64,000 nucleotides of DNA, from positions 1,984,001 through 2,048,000 of the forward strand of contig NZ_AP018437.1 in assembly GCF_003966975.1 (NCBI RefSeq), in the 5' to 3' direction. This document shows positions 6,672 to 16,104 of this stretch, piece by piece. This DNA is from Pelolinea submarina. Its GTDB lineage: Bacteria > Chloroflexota > Anaerolineae > Anaerolineales > Anaerolineaceae. The position numbers were made by a program, and so were the translations under genes. The notes beneath the pieces were generated by a model that searched no databases, had not been told where the DNA came from, and saw only the letters and a program-made list of their open reading frames with translations. The stretch's first letter is position 1, and the number at the start of each line of letters is the position of its first letter.

Positions 6672-8261
6672 TCAAAGTGAGATTTGTTTTTGTGCTCGGA
6701 TGAATACTTCCAACGCTTTCTCTTTCATGTCCAGGCGTTGGTAGATGTTCCCTAATGACAACCATAAATTGGCGTTGTCCGGTTTCGCTTCGCAGGCCGC
6801 TTCCAATAAATCCCTGATTTGCGCGAGATACTGATCGTCAGCGGATAATTCCTGGATTTTGTTCAGCGCGTATTGGACATTTTCGCCTTCCAAAGCTTTC
6901 CTGGCTTGCTCCAGTTTCTCTTCCGGAGTTTCCTCATGATTGACACGAATTTGCTGTGTGTCCTGTAAGGGAGGTTTGGGCGCGTCTTCCATGGAAGCAG
7001 GGGGTTGATCCTGCACCCATTGAGCGGATGCCGGATTTTCAGCCAGTTCCTCGGGAATTTCAACCGGAATATCGTGGTCGATGATGCCGCTTTCCTCCGG
7101 GATATCCGGAAGGTTGACGTCTTCAAGGACTGCCGGTTCCGCGGGAATGGCAATAAAGTCATTGCTGCTGTCCGGTTGGTTTAATTGGTTTTCTTCCATC
7201 ACCCAATCAGGCGCTGTTTCTTGATTTTCTTGCGGAATATTCCGTTTTTGCAGCTTTTCAATAAAGGCCTGGCGGCGGTTGGCACTCGGATCGGGGATTT
7301 CTGCGTCGCCAATTTCGGATAGTACTGCCGAAGTTGGGTTCGTTATTTCCTCTTGCATAGCTTCGTCAATGATACTGGTCCAGTTCAATTCACTGGATGG
7401 AGTATCTGTTGGTGCTGCTTCCGCAGCGGGCAGCGCGCTCCAGGTTTTACCTAAGAAATCCTGCCAGTCAAATAATTCATTTTCAGGCAATTCGACTAAT
7501 TCATCATTAATCTGAACGGAGATATCCGGAATGTCGGCAACATCTCTGGTGGTGGGCAGCATGTATTGGTAATAAGGATTAAGCTCGGATAACCGTGCAC
7601 GATAATGATTTTCGGTTTCGCTCGGATTGAGCTCGTAAAAGGCTTTATCAAGAATTTCGTTGGCCAACCAGCAATAGGGCAGCCGGCTGATAACGTCCAC
7701 GCAAGTTTCCACTGCGTCGATATTCTTGCCGGATTTCCACAGCATGTCTGCCAGCGCGAGCTTGTAATCGATCCGGCCCGGTTTTTCATGCAGCCCCAGC
7801 CGAATCTCGGCGATGGCCTGCTCGAACAAATCCGAGCGGGTGTACATCTTGATGAGCGCGCCGCGGGTCAGGCGGATGCGGGCCGGTTCCACGTGGTCGC
7901 GTTTGTTATATAAACGCTTTAATTCATCCTGGAGTGATTCATTGGCCGGCTGCAACTCGAAGGCATTCTGCATGTGCAGGATAGCCAAGTCCATGCGGTT
8001 ATTTTGCTCATTAATAAAACTCAACCCGATGTTCGCGACAAAATCATCGGGGAAAATTGACAGAATAATCTCAAAGACTTTCTCGGCGTTGGGAAAATCC
8101 TGTTTTTCAAGGAATATTTTCCCAACTTTCCGATAAGTCTCAATTTCTTTTGGATATGACTGTACGATGTTCACGCAATGAGACAACGCATCGTCAATTT
8201 GGTGATTTTCAATCAATCTTTCGATATATCGATGATATTCTCTCAGTGCGATATTGCTCAT
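6672..8261 (-). CDS. Tetratricopeptide-repeat protein, function unknown
   Basis: The 529-residue soluble protein has degenerate TPR repeats in the first ~230 residues (for example KVGKIFLEKQDFPNAEKVFE and LADMLWKSGKNIDAVE). A long acidic, proline-rich linker follows (about 250-430), then a final pair of TPR-like helices (LWLSLGNIYQRLDMKEKALEVF). No signal peptide or membrane span is seen. Such proteins are protein-protein adaptors. It lies between rpoD and ndk, with gaps of 21 and 10 bases, so it is co-transcribed with the main sigma factor; a role in transcription or stress is only guesswork. Confidence 0.85.
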   Translation of the reverse strand: MSNIALREYHRYIERLIENHQIDDALSHCVNIVQSYPKEIETYRKVGKIFLEKQDFPNAEKVFEIILSIFPDDFVANIGLSFINEQNNRMDLAILHMQNAFELQPANESLQDELKRLYNKRDHVEPARIRLTRGALIKMYTRSDLFEQAIAEIRLGLHEKPGRIDYKLALADMLWKSGKNIDAVETCVDVISRLPYCWLANEILDKAFYELNPSETENHYRARLSELNPYYQYMLPTTRDVADIPDISVQINDELVELPENELFDWQDFLGKTWSALPAAEAAPTDTPSSELNWTSIIDEAMQEEITNPTSAVLSEIGDAEIPDPSANRRQAFIEKLQKRNIPQENQETAPDWVMEENQLNQPDSSNDFIAIPAEPAVLEDVNLPDIPEESGIIDHDIPVEIPEELAENPASAQWVQDQPPASMEDAPKPPLQDTQQIRVNHEETPEEKLEQARKALEGENVQYALNKIQELSADDQYLAQIRDLLEAACEAKPDNANLWLSLGNIYQRLDMKEKALEVFIRAQKQISL

Positions 8262-8282
8262 AGATAGGTACAGTCCCTCTGA

Positions 8283-9503
8283 TTACTCTCCCAAATAATC
8301 CCGTAATTTCCTGCGAATGGTTGGGTGGCGCAAGCGGCTTAGCGCTTGTGCTTCAATTTGGCGCACGCGTTCACGGGTTACACCCATTTTACGACCTACT
8401 TCTTCAAGTGTGTATGCCTGGCCGTCCAAAAGCCCGTACCGGAGCTGCAGGATTCTGACCTCGCGGGGAGGCAGGGTGTCCATGACTTCTTCCAGGTGTT
8501 CGCGCAGTAGGTTGTAGGTTGCTGTGACGTCCGGCGCGGGAATTTCGTTATCTTCAATAAAGTCGCCCAGAACGGAATCGTCTTCATTATCGGTTGGTGT
8601 TTCCAGCGATAAAGGCCGCCGGGAAACCTTGATCATGTTCTCGACTTTCTTTGGGATAACGTCCAGCGCTTCGGCCAGCTCCTCAATGGAGGGATCGCGC
8701 CCCAGTTTTTGGGTTAATTGGTGCTGTGTGCGCAGCAATTTGTTGATTTGATCGCCCATGTGCACCGGCACGCGGATGGTGCGTCCCTGGTCGGCGATAG
8801 CGCGGGTGACTGCCTGGCGGATCCACCAGGTCGCGTAGGTGCTGAATTTGTGCCCACGGCGATAGTCGAATTTCTTGGTCGCGCGGATTAAACCGATATT
8901 ACCTTCCTGAATCAGATCCAGGAAAGGAACACCGCGGCCCATATATTTTTTAGCAACGCTGATAACCAGGCGGGAGTTCGCAGTGATCAGGTGTTCGCGC
9001 GCGGCCCAACCGTCTTCAATCAGCCAGCGTAATTCATCTTTGCGTTTGCTGGTTACTTTACCGCGTGCTAATTCTTCGCGTGCCATACGGCCGCGTTCAA
9101 TACGCTGGGCCAGTTCGACTTCCTGTTCAGCTGTCAACAGCGGTACCCGGCTGACTTCTTTCAGATATAGGCCGATGGTATCATCCGTGTCGATATGCTT
9201 CAGGTCATCGATGGTCGTGTCCTGGCTCTCATCGACAATTTCCTTGATTTCATCCTTGCCTAATTCATCTTCGGAAGGATTCGAGGCTAAATCGTCATCA
9301 TCGATATATTGGATACCGGCAGCCATCAATGCTGCAAATGCTTCTTCTAATTGTGAAACATCTTGTTCGGCATCAGGAAAGAAATGGAGAATGTCATCGA
9401 TGGTTACATAAGATTTTTGATGCCCAAGTTCAATCAGGCGAGATATTGCCGAGAATTCCAGGCTTTCATCATCTTCAAGCACTTCAAGCTTTTTAGTGTT
9501 CAT
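8283..9503 (-). CDS. rpoD: Primary RNA polymerase sigma factor (RpoD/SigA)
   Basis: The 406-residue protein has all regions of a group-1 sigma-70. These are a short region 1.1 (1-75), an acidic stretch, region 1.2 ([18 protein letters not shown], about 108-125), region 2 with the -10 recognition helix and the [17 protein letters not shown] segment, region 3 ([14 protein letters not shown]), and region 4 with the helix-turn-helix [20 protein letters not shown]. It directs RNA polymerase to housekeeping promoters, and several promoters in this window match its consensus. Its own gene is preceded by a 150-base leader and a near-consensus promoter at 9664-9692. Confidence 0.97.
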   Translation of the reverse strand: MNTKKLEVLEDDESLEFSAISRLIELGHQKSYVTIDDILHFFPDAEQDVSQLEEAFAALMAAGIQYIDDDDLASNPSEDELGKDEIKEIVDESQDTTIDDLKHIDTDDTIGLYLKEVSRVPLLTAEQEVELAQRIERGRMAREELARGKVTSKRKDELRWLIEDGWAAREHLITANSRLVISVAKKYMGRGVPFLDLIQEGNIGLIRATKKFDYRRGHKFSTYATWWIRQAVTRAIADQGRTIRVPVHMGDQINKLLRTQHQLTQKLGRDPSIEELAEALDVIPKKVENMIKVSRRPLSLETPTDNEDDSVLGDFIEDNEIPAPDVTATYNLLREHLEEVMDTLPPREVRILQLRYGLLDGQAYTLEEVGRKMGVTRERVRQIEAQALSRLRHPTIRRKLRDYLGE

Positions 9504-9663
9504 TATTAATAATAAATTACCTCACAGATAGGTTTGTGCAGCCTAAAGTATCCGTGATTTTTCCCTTTAATCAGAATACTATTTTTCAAAGTAAAAATCA
9601 ATGATATTTATTAACAGTAATATGTAAGATTTTCTTGGAACAAGCCCTACTGCACAATAATGT

Positions 9664-9692
9664 ACTATACAGACTTTAAAGATAAAAGTCAA
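9664..9692 (-). promoter_or_regulatory. Sigma-70 promoter of rpoD
   Basis: Read on the reverse strand, TTGACT (9687-9692) and TATAGT (9664-9669) are exactly 17 bases apart. Transcription would start near 9657, leaving an untranslated leader of about 150 bases before rpoD in which I see no known riboswitch. Confidence 0.75.
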
Positions 9693-9737
9693 CCATTTAT
9701 TCTTTGTTAATAAGAAATTTACAAGGGAAATTCCTTA

Positions 9738-10415
9738 TTATGGTAAGAAATCTTGCATGTAAGCGGGGACGGGAGCAATAAACTGCATCGGTTTTTGCTC
9801 CCGTGGATGCAGAATTTCCAAAGAATAGGCATGCAAAAACAAATAAGGATATGAAATAGGAGAATTGGAGTTGAATTTCTCTTTCATTTGACTCGCGCGC
9901 CAATATAAAGGATCCCCTACAATCGGCAATCCATAGGCCGATAGGTGAGCGCGGATTTGATGCGTCAAACCCGTTTTCGGGAAAATATCCAGGGCACTGT
10001 GCCTTTCGCATTTATGGCGTAAAACGACCCGGGAAATAGCCGGTTTACCCAGAATCTCATCCGGAACAGTGCGGTGATAACGATCGCCGTTCACCCGCAG
10101 GGGAATTCTGATGGTTTTTTCCTCCCAAACAGGAAAACCGTGGCAAACAGCCCGATAATTCTTAGTAGGAATACGCCGGCTGAATTGTTCGTTGAGTGCA
10201 CGATGAGCATCTTCGTTTTTTGCGTACAGGATGACGCCGCTGGTGAGCTTATCCAAGCGATGGACAACCCATATCCGTCCAAATTCCTGTGCCAGGGCAA
10301 GTTTCAAATTGGGTTGAGCCGGGTCATACCCATCCGGTATGCTTAACCATCCGGAAGGTTTGTTCAACACAATGATATCGTCGTCATTAAAAAGAACAAA
10401 ATCGTTGAAATTCAT
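9738..10415 (-). CDS. RluA-family RNA pseudouridine synthase
   Basis: The 225-residue protein carries the family core: VLNKPSGW near the N-terminus, the catalytic HRLDKLTSGVILYAKN (Asp about residue 54), KNYRAVCHG and the C-terminal THQIRAHLSAYGLPIVGDPLY. It converts specific uridines in rRNA or tRNA to pseudouridine. There is no S4 domain, so it is closer to RluA/TruC-like short forms than to RluD. The exact target cannot be read from sequence. It stands alone, divergent from the gene at 10473. Confidence 0.92.
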   Translation of the reverse strand: MNFNDFVLFNDDDIIVLNKPSGWLSIPDGYDPAQPNLKLALAQEFGRIWVVHRLDKLTSGVILYAKNEDAHRALNEQFSRRIPTKNYRAVCHGFPVWEEKTIRIPLRVNGDRYHRTVPDEILGKPAISRVVLRHKCERHSALDIFPKTGLTHQIRAHLSAYGLPIVGDPLYWRASQMKEKFNSNSPISYPYLFLHAYSLEILHPREQKPMQFIAPVPAYMQDFLP

Positions 10416-10472
10416 AGGTGTTTAAGCTTTAATTTGATATTATAGTTTAATAAAATCAACCAGGAGGAAGTT

Positions 10473-10781
10473 ATGTATATCGTCCAGGTCCATATTACCG
10501 TTGAAGAGGATGCTGTCCAAGCTTTTCGAATTGCTACCATCGAAAACGCGAAAAATAGTGTGAAAGAACCCGGAGTTGCCAGGTTTGATGTTATTCAACA
10601 ACAAGATGATCCCACCCGCTTTGTTTTGATCGAAGTATATAAAGATGAAGAAGCGGCAGTAGAACATAAGAAAACCGAACACTATAAAAAATGGCGTGAT
10701 ATGGTTGAGGATATGATGGCCGATTCACGTTACAGTATTAAATACCACAATATCTTTCCTCCCGATGATGGGAATTGGTAA
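10473..10781 (+). CDS. Antibiotic biosynthesis monooxygenase (ABM) fold protein
   Basis: The 102-residue protein is one ferredoxin-like alpha-beta domain of the ABM/LsrG family: MYIVQVHITVEEDAVQAF at the start, the PGVARFDVIQQQDDPTRFVLIEVY core and AVEHKKTEHYKKW, which supplies the helix typical of the family. Members include quinol monooxygenases, heme-degrading enzymes and the AI-2 processing protein LsrG; the substrate here is unknown. AGGAGG lies just upstream of the ATG. The iron-ADH-family gene follows after 35 bases, and the pair probably forms one transcript acting on a common metabolite. Confidence 0.88.
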   Translation: MYIVQVHITVEEDAVQAFRIATIENAKNSVKEPGVARFDVIQQQDDPTRFVLIEVYKDEEAAVEHKKTEHYKKWRDMVEDMMADSRYSIKYHNIFPPDDGNW

Positions 10782-10816
10782 AAATTATCTTTCGGGCATT
10801 GAATAGGAGTAGATAA

Positions 10817-11971
10817 ATGCAAATTGACTTCGCAACCGCGGGCCGGATTATTTTTGGTGCAGGAAAGATGAATGAATTAGCCCAGATTGCCAATGGAATG
10901 GGTGAAAAGGCATTTCTGGTGCGCTCCAAATCACAGCCGGCGGCACAAAAAGTCCCCGATCTTCTGAAATCGGTGGGAATTGGCTGTGTTGATCATATTG
11001 TGCAGGGTGAACCAAGTACACCCAGCATCCGGGCAGCGGTCGAAAAAGCGCGCTCCGAAAAATGTGATTTTGTCATCGGTATGGGCGGCGGGTCGGTCAT
11101 TGACACCGGAAAAGCCGTTGCGGCAATGCTTTCCAACAACGGCGACTTGATGGATTACCTTGAAGTGGTTGGCTTGGGCCATAAACTGGAACAGCCTTCC
11201 AAACCGTACATTGCCATACCGACTACGGCCGGTACTGGCAGTGAAGTAACCCGCAATGCGGTCATTGCGGTTCCGGAAAAAAGCGTGAAGGTCAGCATGC
11301 GCAGCCCGTACATGCTGCCTGAGGTGGCTTTGGTCGATCCGGAATTGACTTATTCGGTGCCCCAAACGGTCACAGCCTCAACCGGTATGGATGCTTTCGT
11401 GCAGGTAATTGAACCGTATGTCTGTAATGCAGCCAATCCAATGGTCGATATGTTCTGCCGCGATGCCATTCCGCAAGCCGCGCAGTACCTGCCCGCGGTG
11501 TATCAGGATGGCGCGAATCAGAAAGCCCGCGATGCTATGGCCTGGGTGAGTTTGATGGGCGGTTTATCGCTGGCGAATGCCAAATTAGGCGCGGCGCACG
11601 GTTTTGCCGGCCCCATCGGCGGTATGTTCCCGGCAGCACATGGCGCAATTTGCGCGGCAGTCATTGCCGGTGTAATGCAGGTCAATATTCGCGCACTGCA
11701 AGAGCGCGAACCGCAATCACCCTCGTTGCAGCGTTACGCGGAAATCGCTCGCTGGATTACCGGGGATGATCAGGCTGCACCGGAGGATGGGGCGGAATGG
11801 ATGAGTTCGCTTTGCCGGCAGCTTCAAATTCCCAGTCTGGGCCGGTTGGGTATTCAGCCATCGGATTTTGAACTGATCGTAGAGAAATCACAGCACTCAA
11901 GCAGTATGAAGGGGAATCCGCTTGTGCTGACAAAAACAGAATTAATAAGGATATTGGAACTGTCCTTATAA
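10817..11971 (+). CDS. Iron-containing alcohol dehydrogenase family protein with altered metal site
   Basis: The 384-residue protein has the group III ADH layout: an N-terminal NAD(P)-binding domain with GMGGGSVIDTGKA (about 88-99) and PTTAGTGSEVTRNAVI (135-150), then an all-helical metal domain. Of the four metal ligands in the family, Asp 192 and His 275 are present, but the other two positions read Gln 196 and Gly 265 in place of His. Related subfamilies with this pattern (MDAF.Q.IEPY) seem to exist. The cofactor metal and substrate are therefore uncertain. An oxidoreductase role on small alcohols or aldehydes remains likely. Confidence 0.88.
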   Translation: MQIDFATAGRIIFGAGKMNELAQIANGMGEKAFLVRSKSQPAAQKVPDLLKSVGIGCVDHIVQGEPSTPSIRAAVEKARSEKCDFVIGMGGGSVIDTGKAVAAMLSNNGDLMDYLEVVGLGHKLEQPSKPYIAIPTTAGTGSEVTRNAVIAVPEKSVKVSMRSPYMLPEVALVDPELTYSVPQTVTASTGMDAFVQVIEPYVCNAANPMVDMFCRDAIPQAAQYLPAVYQDGANQKARDAMAWVSLMGGLSLANAKLGAAHGFAGPIGGMFPAAHGAICAAVIAGVMQVNIRALQEREPQSPSLQRYAEIARWITGDDQAAPEDGAEWMSSLCRQLQIPSLGRLGIQPSDFELIVEKSQHSSSMKGNPLVLTKTELIRILELSL

Positions 11972-11973
11972 AT

Positions 11974-12016
11974 AAAAAGAGCGGCCATTCGATAAATATC
12001 AGGAGCCGCTCTTTTT
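11974..12016. terminator. Bidirectional terminator between the ADH and degV genes
   Basis: A perfect 12-bp inverted repeat AAAAAGAGCGGC / GCCGCTCTTTTT (11974-11985 and 12005-12016) with a 19-base loop lies between convergent genes, with T tracts on both strands. Confidence 0.85.
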
Positions 12017-12034
12017 CTATTTAAAGGATGGCTT

Positions 12035-12877
12035 TTATTCTTTAGAAAAGAAACTAACACCCAAAACGCCCGGGCCGCCGTGAACCAAAATCGCCGGCGG
12101 TAAAAAGGTGATGGGAATATCTTTTACTTTCAGATTCTTTTTCAGAACTTCTGCCAATTCTTGTGCCTGGTCCGGAACCCCACCTTGTTCGATAACGACA
12201 CAGCTTTCGTCTCCTTGCGGGCATTCGGCCGAAATCAATTCCAAAAACTTGGCCATCGCTTTTTTGCGGGTGCGTTCGGTTACGACCGCTTCAATCTGGC
12301 CGTCATTGATTCCCAGAATGGGTTTCATTTGCAGCATACTGCCCAAGACAGTTTCGGCAGCGCCAATGCGCCCGCCTTTATGCAGGTATTCCAAAGTATC
12401 CACCAGGAAAAAAGTGCGGCTGCGTTTTGAAATATCCAAAATATTCTTTTCGATTTCATCGGCTGATAGACTGGCTTGCTGCCATTCCACCGCTTTTCGT
12501 ACAATGGAACCCATAGCGGAACCCAACGTATTGGTATCGACAATGCGAATATCCGCGTCCGGATAATCCGCTACGGCCACTTCGGCGGAGCGAATTGTGC
12601 CGCTCATCTTCTTTGAAGGAGATATAAGCAGGATTGTTTCGCCGGTTTGGGTCAATTTATCCAGAAAAGGATTATAAAGACTGGGATAGGGGGCAGATGT
12701 CTTTGGTAAAGTGCTGGACTTTTTCAGGCGCTCAATAAAAGTGTCAGAATCAATTTCGGTATCATCGCGGTAGCTTTCATCGCCAAAAATAATGATTTGA
12801 GGGAGATAAGAGATCCCCAGTTTGGCTGCCTCTTCAACTGATAGGCAGGAGAGTGTATCGGCCACTAAATGAGTCAT
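12035..12877 (-). CDS. DegV family fatty-acid-binding protein
   Basis: With the start at 12877 the product has 280 residues and typical DegV features: MTHLVADTLSCLS at the N-terminus, GDESYRDDTEID, the TSAPYPSLY segment of the ligand pocket, ILLISPSKKMSGTIRSAEVA, VDTNTLGSAMG and the VDTLEYLHKGGRIG segment. DegV/FakB proteins bind a fatty acid in the cytoplasm and, in Firmicutes, present it to the kinase FakA; no fakA is in the window. The ATG at 12877 has AAAGGA eight bases upstream; the ATG six bases earlier is too close to that site, and the longer open frame to 13000 runs into the upstream gene. Confidence 0.92.
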   Translation of the reverse strand: MTHLVADTLSCLSVEEAAKLGISYLPQIIIFGDESYRDDTEIDSDTFIERLKKSSTLPKTSAPYPSLYNPFLDKLTQTGETILLISPSKKMSGTIRSAEVAVADYPDADIRIVDTNTLGSAMGSIVRKAVEWQQASLSADEIEKNILDISKRSRTFFLVDTLEYLHKGGRIGAAETVLGSMLQMKPILGINDGQIEAVVTERTRKKAMAKFLELISAECPQGDESCVVIEQGGVPDQAQELAEVLKKNLKVKDIPITFLPPAILVHGGPGVLGVSFFSKE

Positions 12878-12891
12878 TGACATATTCCTTT

Positions 12892-13899
12892 CTATTGGGA
12901 TGGATGGATTGATTGAACTGCGGGCAGACCACCTGCAGGTTCTGCTTTTCGAACTGCGTTGAGCATAGCTTCCGCAAATACAATGGGTGCGAAAGCGCAC
13001 AATAGGTTCAAGTCCACATGTTTCTTGCCGGTTGCCAGGCTGAAGATCGTGTCTCCGTCCATCGTGGTAAAAGCCGGGCGTGTGGAAATGGCGATTCCGT
13101 TCGAGGCGGCTTCAGCGAATTTATTGGCGCCTTCCTTGTCCAGGGTCGCGTTGGTGGCGATTACACCGATGATGGTGTTTTGTTTACCCGCAAAGGACAG
13201 GGCTGCCTGGCCTAATTTGGATTGCATGATCGAGAGTGTGTTCGCATAGATAGTTTCCTGGCCGATTTTAATAGGCCCTTTTTGAATACTGCGGGTGCCT
13301 GCCACGATTTGGTTGGTCTTGTAGTCAATGATATCGCCCAAGGCGTTAACAGCCACAATGGCGCCGATTACTACCCCTGCGGTGACTTCCATGGAACTGG
13401 TGCCAATGCCGGATTTCATGGCCTGGCCCATACCCAGGATTTTGCCGACTGTTGCGCCGGTGCCGGCTCCATGGCAGCCTTCCTGCGGTTTCTCTGTGCT
13501 GGCTTGCAGACAAGCGTTGTAACCCATTTGTTTGTCCGGGCGGATGTGCGCGTCGCCCAGCGCCAGGTCAAATAAAATCGCTGAAGGTACAATCGGAACT
13601 ACGGCAGGGCCGGTATTTATACCTGCTTTTTGCTCCTCAAGGTACTGCATGGCGCCGCCGGCTGCGTCCAGTCCGTAAGCTGAACCGCCGGCCAGCATAA
13701 TGGCGTGAACCTTTTGGACCATATGCATCGGCCGTAGCAAATCCGTTTCGCGTGTACCGGGCGCGCCGCCGCGCTGATTGACCCCTGCAACAGCACCGCC
13801 TTTACACAAAATGACAGTGCATCCGGTCAAAGCTGTTTCATCCTCTGCTTGACCTACTAAAATACCGGGAATATCCGTTATAGAATTGGTTATATTCAT
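12892..13899 (-). CDS. DmpA/P1 family aminopeptidase (peptidase S58)
   Basis: The 335-residue protein shows the family hallmarks: ITDIPGILVGQAEDE at the start, GTRETDLLRP, HAIMLAGGSAYGLDAAGG and, about residue 230, the QNTIIGVIATNATL segment. There the family undergoes autocleavage to expose an N-terminal nucleophile, so the Thr of NTIIG is my candidate. Members release N-terminal residues from small peptides or beta-peptides. The gene lies 14 bases upstream of degV on the same strand, so the two are probably co-transcribed; I see no functional link beyond that. Confidence 0.87.
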   Translation of the reverse strand: MNITNSITDIPGILVGQAEDETALTGCTVILCKGGAVAGVNQRGGAPGTRETDLLRPMHMVQKVHAIMLAGGSAYGLDAAGGAMQYLEEQKAGINTGPAVVPIVPSAILFDLALGDAHIRPDKQMGYNACLQASTEKPQEGCHGAGTGATVGKILGMGQAMKSGIGTSSMEVTAGVVIGAIVAVNALGDIIDYKTNQIVAGTRSIQKGPIKIGQETIYANTLSIMQSKLGQAALSFAGKQNTIIGVIATNATLDKEGANKFAEAASNGIAISTRPAFTTMDGDTIFSLATGKKHVDLNLLCAFAPIVFAEAMLNAVRKAEPAGGLPAVQSIHPSQ

Positions 13900-13986
13900 A
13901 GTCTTATATAATGTGAATGAAAAATTCTCTCCGACCTAATTATAAATGAGAGAAAATAATTAAGGCTTGATGATAAGGTGATTAGG

Positions 13987-15477
13987 ATGAAACAAGGCGA
14001 TGCAAATAAACCGATAGCATTGGTGATTTTCGGTGTAACCGGTGACCTTACCCGCCGGAAATTGATCCCGGCTTTGTACCAATTGTGCAAAGATGACCAG
14101 CTCCCCGCACCGCTGCATGTGATCGGCTTTGCCCGGCGGCCCTGGAGCGATGAGAAATTACGTGAAGAGTTGACCGCAGGTATCATGCAGTTTGCCCGCA
14201 CCAAACCGGTGAATGCGCAATCGGTTGAAGAATTACTGAAAATGGCCACCTATATTCAATCTGATTTTCAGGAACCGGAGGGATATAACCGCCTGCTGGG
14301 CTATCTGGAGGAAAAGGGCTATCAAAAAGTCATCTTTTATCTAGCGACACCGCCGGATGCCTATGTCGAGATCATCCAAAACCTGTCCGTTTGCCAGCGT
14401 TATGCGGAACAAAAGCAGTGGGTGCGCATAGTTGTAGAAAAACCTTACGGGCGAGACCTGGAAACCGCGCAAAACCTGGAAGATTACCTGCACCAGTGTT
14501 TTTCAGAAGACCAAATCTACCGTATTGACCATTATTTGGGCAAGGAAACCGTCCAAAATATCCTGGTTTTCCGCTATGCCAATGGTATTTTTGAACCTCT
14601 ATGGAATAATCACTACATTGACCATGTGCAAATCACAGTGGCTGAAACGGTGGGGGTGGGCACGCGCGCTGGCTATTTTGATAAATCCGGCATCATCCGC
14701 GATATGTTTGCCAACCATTTGCTGCAGCTGGTCACCCTTACGGCCATGGAAGCGCCTTACGCATTCAACGAATCTTCCGTACGCGATGAAAAAATGAAAG
14801 TGCTGCGTTCGCTGCGCCCCATGAAAGGCAAAGAAGCGCTGATCAACACCGTGCGCGGCCAATATAGTGCCGGAGAAGTCAACGGCAAGCAGATTCAGGC
14901 TTATTTACAGGAAGACCGTGTTGCGCCGGATTCCATCACCGAGACTTACCTGGCTGCCCGGCTGCACATTGACAACTGGCGCTGGGCGGGCGTGCCTTTC
15001 TTTATCCGCAGCGGTAAGGCTTTACCGGTGCGCGAAACGGAAATTGCCATCCAATTCAAGCAGGTACCGCTGTCTTTATTCAATTGGAAGAATATGGCTG
15101 GAGAAGCGCCCAACGTTCTGGTGCTGCGTTTGCAGCCCGATGAGGGCATCAATTTGTCTCTAGGAGCTAAAATTCCCGGCCCAATCAACGAAATTGCCCC
15201 AGTCAAGATGGAATTCTGCTATCAGGATGCCTTTGGATCGGAACCGCCGGAAGCTTACGAAAGGCTCTTGCTGGACTGCATTCAAGGTGACCAAACGCTC
15301 TTCACCCGTACGGATGAAGTGATCGAACAATGGCGTTTTGTAACGGATATTTTGAAAGCCTGGGAGGAAAACCCGGTGAAGAGTCTGCCGCAATATCTGG
15401 CCGGAAGCTGGGGACCGGTGCAGGCAGACAAATTTATTGAGGAAGAGCACCGCCGCTGGCGCAGACCGGGCAGTTAA
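13987..15477 (+). CDS. zwf: Glucose-6-phosphate 1-dehydrogenase
   Basis: The 496-residue protein has the NADP-binding GVTGDLTRRKLIPALYQL near the N-terminus, the active-site RIDHYLGKETVQN (about 180) and the C-terminal G6PD domain. It oxidises glucose-6-phosphate to 6-phosphogluconolactone as entry to the oxidative pentose phosphate route. I prefer ATG 13987 (AAGGTG six bases upstream) over the in-frame GTG at 13978. No 6-phosphogluconolactonase or gnd gene is adjacent. Three bases separate its stop from the convergent zinc-ribbon gene, with no room for a terminator. Confidence 0.97.
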   Translation: MKQGDANKPIALVIFGVTGDLTRRKLIPALYQLCKDDQLPAPLHVIGFARRPWSDEKLREELTAGIMQFARTKPVNAQSVEELLKMATYIQSDFQEPEGYNRLLGYLEEKGYQKVIFYLATPPDAYVEIIQNLSVCQRYAEQKQWVRIVVEKPYGRDLETAQNLEDYLHQCFSEDQIYRIDHYLGKETVQNILVFRYANGIFEPLWNNHYIDHVQITVAETVGVGTRAGYFDKSGIIRDMFANHLLQLVTLTAMEAPYAFNESSVRDEKMKVLRSLRPMKGKEALINTVRGQYSAGEVNGKQIQAYLQEDRVAPDSITETYLAARLHIDNWRWAGVPFFIRSGKALPVRETEIAIQFKQVPLSLFNWKNMAGEAPNVLVLRLQPDEGINLSLGAKIPGPINEIAPVKMEFCYQDAFGSEPPEAYERLLLDCIQGDQTLFTRTDEVIEQWRFVTDILKAWEENPVKSLPQYLAGSWGPVQADKFIEEEHRRWRRPGS

Positions 15478-15480
15478 AAT

Positions 15481-16065
15481 CTAAAGCGGGCGCCCGCAGT
15501 TGGGGCAGGTGTTTTCCGCTTGCAGCACCACATACCCGCAATTCTTACAGGTAGCCGGCTGCGCGTTTCCCAAAGGAGCGCCGCAAGCCAGGCAGCTGGG
15601 CGCGCCGGCCGGGTTGGCTGTTTGGCAAAATTCACACATCACGCGGTGCAATCGCTCGGAAAGTTCATAACCGCTGCCCAGTACGCGCGCGTTGGCGCTC
15701 AAAACCTTCCAAATTTCATCGATTAATTGGATGGACTCAATATCCTGGGCGATATCATCGATACGTCCCAACAGGCTGAAGGGATTTTGCATGGCAGCCA
15801 GCGCGGAATATCCCAAGCTGGCTGCAACTCCGACCCAGGCTTGCTGGCTGGTTTGCACGGCCACGCCGTCTTCGACTTTTTGGAAAGTCACGGTCAGGGC
15901 TGTCTGGCCGCCAGAGGGACTATCCTGGCGGGTTTTGATCTGGACGACAACATTTTCGCCGGACCCGAGTTTGTGGACTACCAGGTTGCCGCGAGTAAAA
16001 TGGACCAGCAGGCAGGCTGCCAGGTCATCTGTTGAAAAATCGCCATGAAAAATTCGTTGTTCCAT
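15481..16065 (-). CDS. Zinc-ribbon protein, function unknown
   Basis: The 194-residue protein has a globular N-terminal part (about 1-130) of unknown fold and a C-terminal Cys-rich region holding three CxxC zinc-knuckle pairs (CEFC, CLACG, CKNCG, CPNCG, about 140-192), the double zinc-ribbon arrangement. No signal peptide is seen. Genes of this type are frequent in this lineage and usually unannotated. It faces zwf tail to tail and diverges from the SH3 protein gene at 16105. Confidence 0.75.
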   Translation of the reverse strand: MEQRIFHGDFSTDDLAACLLVHFTRGNLVVHKLGSGENVVVQIKTRQDSPSGGQTALTVTFQKVEDGVAVQTSQQAWVGVAASLGYSALAAMQNPFSLLGRIDDIAQDIESIQLIDEIWKVLSANARVLGSGYELSERLHRVMCEFCQTANPAGAPSCLACGAPLGNAQPATCKNCGYVVLQAENTCPNCGRPL

Positions 16066-16104
16066 ACCTATGGATTATAATCTTTTACCAGTCAAAGGTA
16101 GCTT

